Shown one piece after another: positions 32,010 to 33,676 of a DNA stretch of 33,676 bases. A program made the position numbers and the translations under genes. Each line of letters opens with the position of its first letter. Position 1 is the first letter of the stretch. The notes below the pieces were generated by a model. That model ran no database searches, had not been told where the DNA came from, and worked only from the letters and a program-made list of their open reading frames with translations. This DNA comes from CAYZZU01 sp964483105 (GTDB lineage Bacteria; CG2-30-53-67): positions 1 to 33,676 of the forward strand of contig CAYZZU010000027.1 in NCBI GenBank assembly GCA_964483105.1. The letters are read 5' to 3'.

Positions 32010-33539
32010 ATGACAGATAGAATCACGATTTCGGAGTGGGATGCCCTGGACTTTCCGGAGGTCCTGCGGGAACTGGAAAAACAGAATAAAATGCTTTCCA
32101 TCCTGTATGAGGTCGCCCTGACGGTCGGTAAATCGCTGGATTTGAAGACCATCCTGGATGACGCACTGGAGAAGATCATTGCCTTCATGGAAGCGGATTC
32201 GGGGGTGATCTACGTGATCCATAATGAAACACTCGAAATGATCCCGGTCTCCTTTCAGAATCTTTCCGAGGAGGTGATTCGGGATCTCACGGAGAACCGG
32301 GTCCGGGTGGGGGAGTGTATGTGCGGGACGATCGCGCAATATGCCAGGGAAATTCTGATCCCGGAGAAGGCGTCTTCCGATCCGAGATTTACCCGGGATA
32401 CCCTGAAACGGGAAGGAATGGAGTTTTACGCCGGGCTTCCGTTGATTTCCAAGGGAAATGTTGTCGGTGTCCTATGCGTAATCACCCATGCTCCTTACAA
32501 GCCGGACCCTGAACTGCTGGAACTTCTGCGGACTGTGACGGTCCCCGTGAGTCTGGCGATCGAGAACGCCCAGCTCTTTGAAGACACCCGCAGAAAGGTG
32601 GAACAGGAATCCCGGTATGATGACTTTCATGGGATTATCACCGACAGCGCAAAGATGAAGAAAATCCTCTCACTGGTCAGGAAGATTACGGATGTCCCCA
32701 GTAGTATCCTCATTTTCGGGGAGAGCGGAACGGGTAAGGAACTGATCGCCCGTGCTATCCATTTTAACAGCAACCGGAGGAATAAACCCTTTGTTACCAT
32801 CAATTGTGCCGCGATTCCGGAGCCCCTCCTGGAGTCGGAATTTTTCGGTTACGTCAAGGGCGCCTTCACCGGGGCCTGTGGAGACAAGCAAGGACTCCTG
32901 GAATCGGCGGACGGAGGCTCGATCTTTCTCGATGAGGTCGAGGCCATGAGCAAGAACCTCCAGGCCAAACTGCTCCGGGCCTTACAAAACGGTACCTTCT
33001 TTAAAGTGGGCGGGACGAAGTCGATTTGTGTGGATGTGAGGATCATCGCCGCGACGAATCGGCAGCTCCAGGAACTCGTCAAGGCTGGACAGTTTCGTGA
33101 AGATCTTTATTACCGATTAAATGTGATCCGGATCGATTTGCCCCCCCTGCGGGAGAAGGTGGAAGATATCCCCTTGCTGGTGAGGCACTTCCTGACGAGA
33201 TTTTCGAGAAAAATCGGCAAAAAGATTCGAAGGGTGTCGGATGAGGCCATGGAGGCGCTCATGCACTATTCATGGCCCGGTAACGTGAGGGAACTGGAGA
33301 ACGCCATTGAAAGGGCGGTGGCCGTGTCGGAGACTGAAATCATCCGGAAGGAAGACTTGCCCTTTGAATTGTCCATGCTTAAGACCTGCCATGAGCGTGC
33401 CTGGACACTCGCGTATATCGAAACAGAGCACATCAAGAAGGTCCTGAACATCACTCATGGCAATAAAAAGAAGGCCGCCCGGCTTCTCGGTATCGATACG
33501 ACGACACTGTGGCGGAAATTGAACCGGATGGGCAAATAA
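32010..33539 (+). CDS. GAF-domain sigma-54 dependent transcriptional activator
   Basis: A 509-residue NifA/FhlA-type activator. The N-terminal GAF domain (about 45-190) should sense a small ligand, not phosphorylation, since there is no receiver. The AAA+ domain (about 215-450) has Walker A GESGTGKE and an intact GAFTGA loop (YVKGAFTGACGD). A Fis-type helix-turn-helix ends the protein (NKKKAARLLGIDTTTLWRKL). ATG 32010 has only a weak GTGAG upstream; TTG 32004 is an alternative. It could act on the operon's sigma-54 promoter at long range or on the 33579 gene. The second activator in the window (17125) is nearer to the promoter. Confidence 0.92.
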   Translation: MTDRITISEWDALDFPEVLRELEKQNKMLSILYEVALTVGKSLDLKTILDDALEKIIAFMEADSGVIYVIHNETLEMIPVSFQNLSEEVIRDLTENRVRVGECMCGTIAQYAREILIPEKASSDPRFTRDTLKREGMEFYAGLPLISKGNVVGVLCVITHAPYKPDPELLELLRTVTVPVSLAIENAQLFEDTRRKVEQESRYDDFHGIITDSAKMKKILSLVRKITDVPSSILIFGESGTGKELIARAIHFNSNRRNKPFVTINCAAIPEPLLESEFFGYVKGAFTGACGDKQGLLESADGGSIFLDEVEAMSKNLQAKLLRALQNGTFFKVGGTKSICVDVRIIAATNRQLQELVKAGQFREDLYYRLNVIRIDLPPLREKVEDIPLLVRHFLTRFSRKIGKKIRRVSDEAMEALMHYSWPGNVRELENAIERAVAVSETEIIRKEDLPFELSMLKTCHERAWTLAYIETEHIKKVLNITHGNKKKAARLLGIDTTTLWRKLNRMGK

Positions 33540-33578
33540 ATCCAAATCATCAATCTTCATTTGCAGGGGGTACTGATC

Positions 33579-33676
33579 ATGAGTAAGGCAAGGTCAGGAA
33601 AATTCATCTATTCCGTGGCACTGGCGGTCATTTTCTTTTCATTTACCCCGTCGCTTTTCGCGGAGGGGCGATACGA
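33579..33676 (+). CDS. Exported protein, 3' end beyond window
   Basis: The first 32 codons of a gene, cut by the window edge. They form a classical signal peptide: basic start MSKARSGKF, hydrophobic core IYSVALAVIFFSFT, then a likely signal peptidase I site after SLFA (SLFA/EG). GGGGG at 33566-33570 lies eight bases upstream of the ATG. It begins 39 bp after the GAF activator and may be cotranscribed with it. Function cannot be told. Confidence 0.65.
   Translation, partial: MSKARSGKFIYSVALAVIFFSFTPSLFAEGRY

Overview
The window reads as a chromosomal segment of a GC-rich, anaerobic, Gram-negative-type bacterium. A PEP-CTERM protein, two sigma-54 activators, a DUF1844 protein, a GH57 branching enzyme, a PilZ protein and a B12-dependent ribonucleotide reductase together suggest Desulfobacterota (former Deltaproteobacteria) or a neighbouring phylum such as Nitrospirota. 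This placement is inferred from gene content only. No tRNA, rRNA, CRISPR array, transposase or phage gene was seen.

Left part (1-18471), mostly housekeeping and accessory genes: the 3' end of a PEP-CTERM protein; on the minus strand an MprF-like membrane protein and an old-yellow-enzyme family flavoprotein; on the plus strand a class II ribonucleotide reductase behind a promoter with candidate NrdR boxes, a small unknown protein, a DUF5658-like membrane protein, a PilZ/YcgR-like protein, a degenerate intergenic inverted repeat, a GH57 branching enzyme, a DUF1844 protein, an AsmA-like protein, an OsmC-like protein, and a cytoplasmic PAS/GAF histidine kinase overlapping its sigma-54 response regulator.

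Middle (18661-28922), the most striking region: a well-formed -24/-12 sigma-54 promoter just downstream of that response regulator drives a tight, largely overlapping operon. In order it holds a lone receiver-domain protein, a UroD/MtaA-family methyltransferase, a carboxymuconolactone-decarboxylase-like protein, an MtrH/MtgA-family methyltransferase, a second UroD/MtaA-family methyltransferase, a corrinoid protein, a QueG-like double 4Fe-4S protein, a RACo-type corrinoid activator, a small Cys-containing protein, cysteate synthase and a fused sulfopyruvate decarboxylase (ComDE). The last two enzymes form the Methanosarcina-type route from phosphoserine and sulfite toward coenzyme M (the cysteate-to-sulfopyruvate transamination is presumably done elsewhere). 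MtaA-family enzymes are coenzyme M methyltransferases in methanogens. The arrangement therefore suggests a bacterial, corrinoid-dependent methyl-transfer system that makes and uses its own coenzyme M, with MtrH linking the methyl group to tetrahydrofolate. No MtaB, MttB, MtmB or MtbB substrate methyltransferase is present, so the methyl donor is unknown.

Right part (29056-33676): a convergent minus-strand set (a substrate-binding-protein-like protein without signal peptide, a ribbon-helix-helix-like protein, a CobW/COG0523 GTPase) abuts the operon. A palindrome-rich non-coding interval separates it from a GAF-type sigma-54 activator on the plus strand, followed by the start of a secreted protein cut by the window end.
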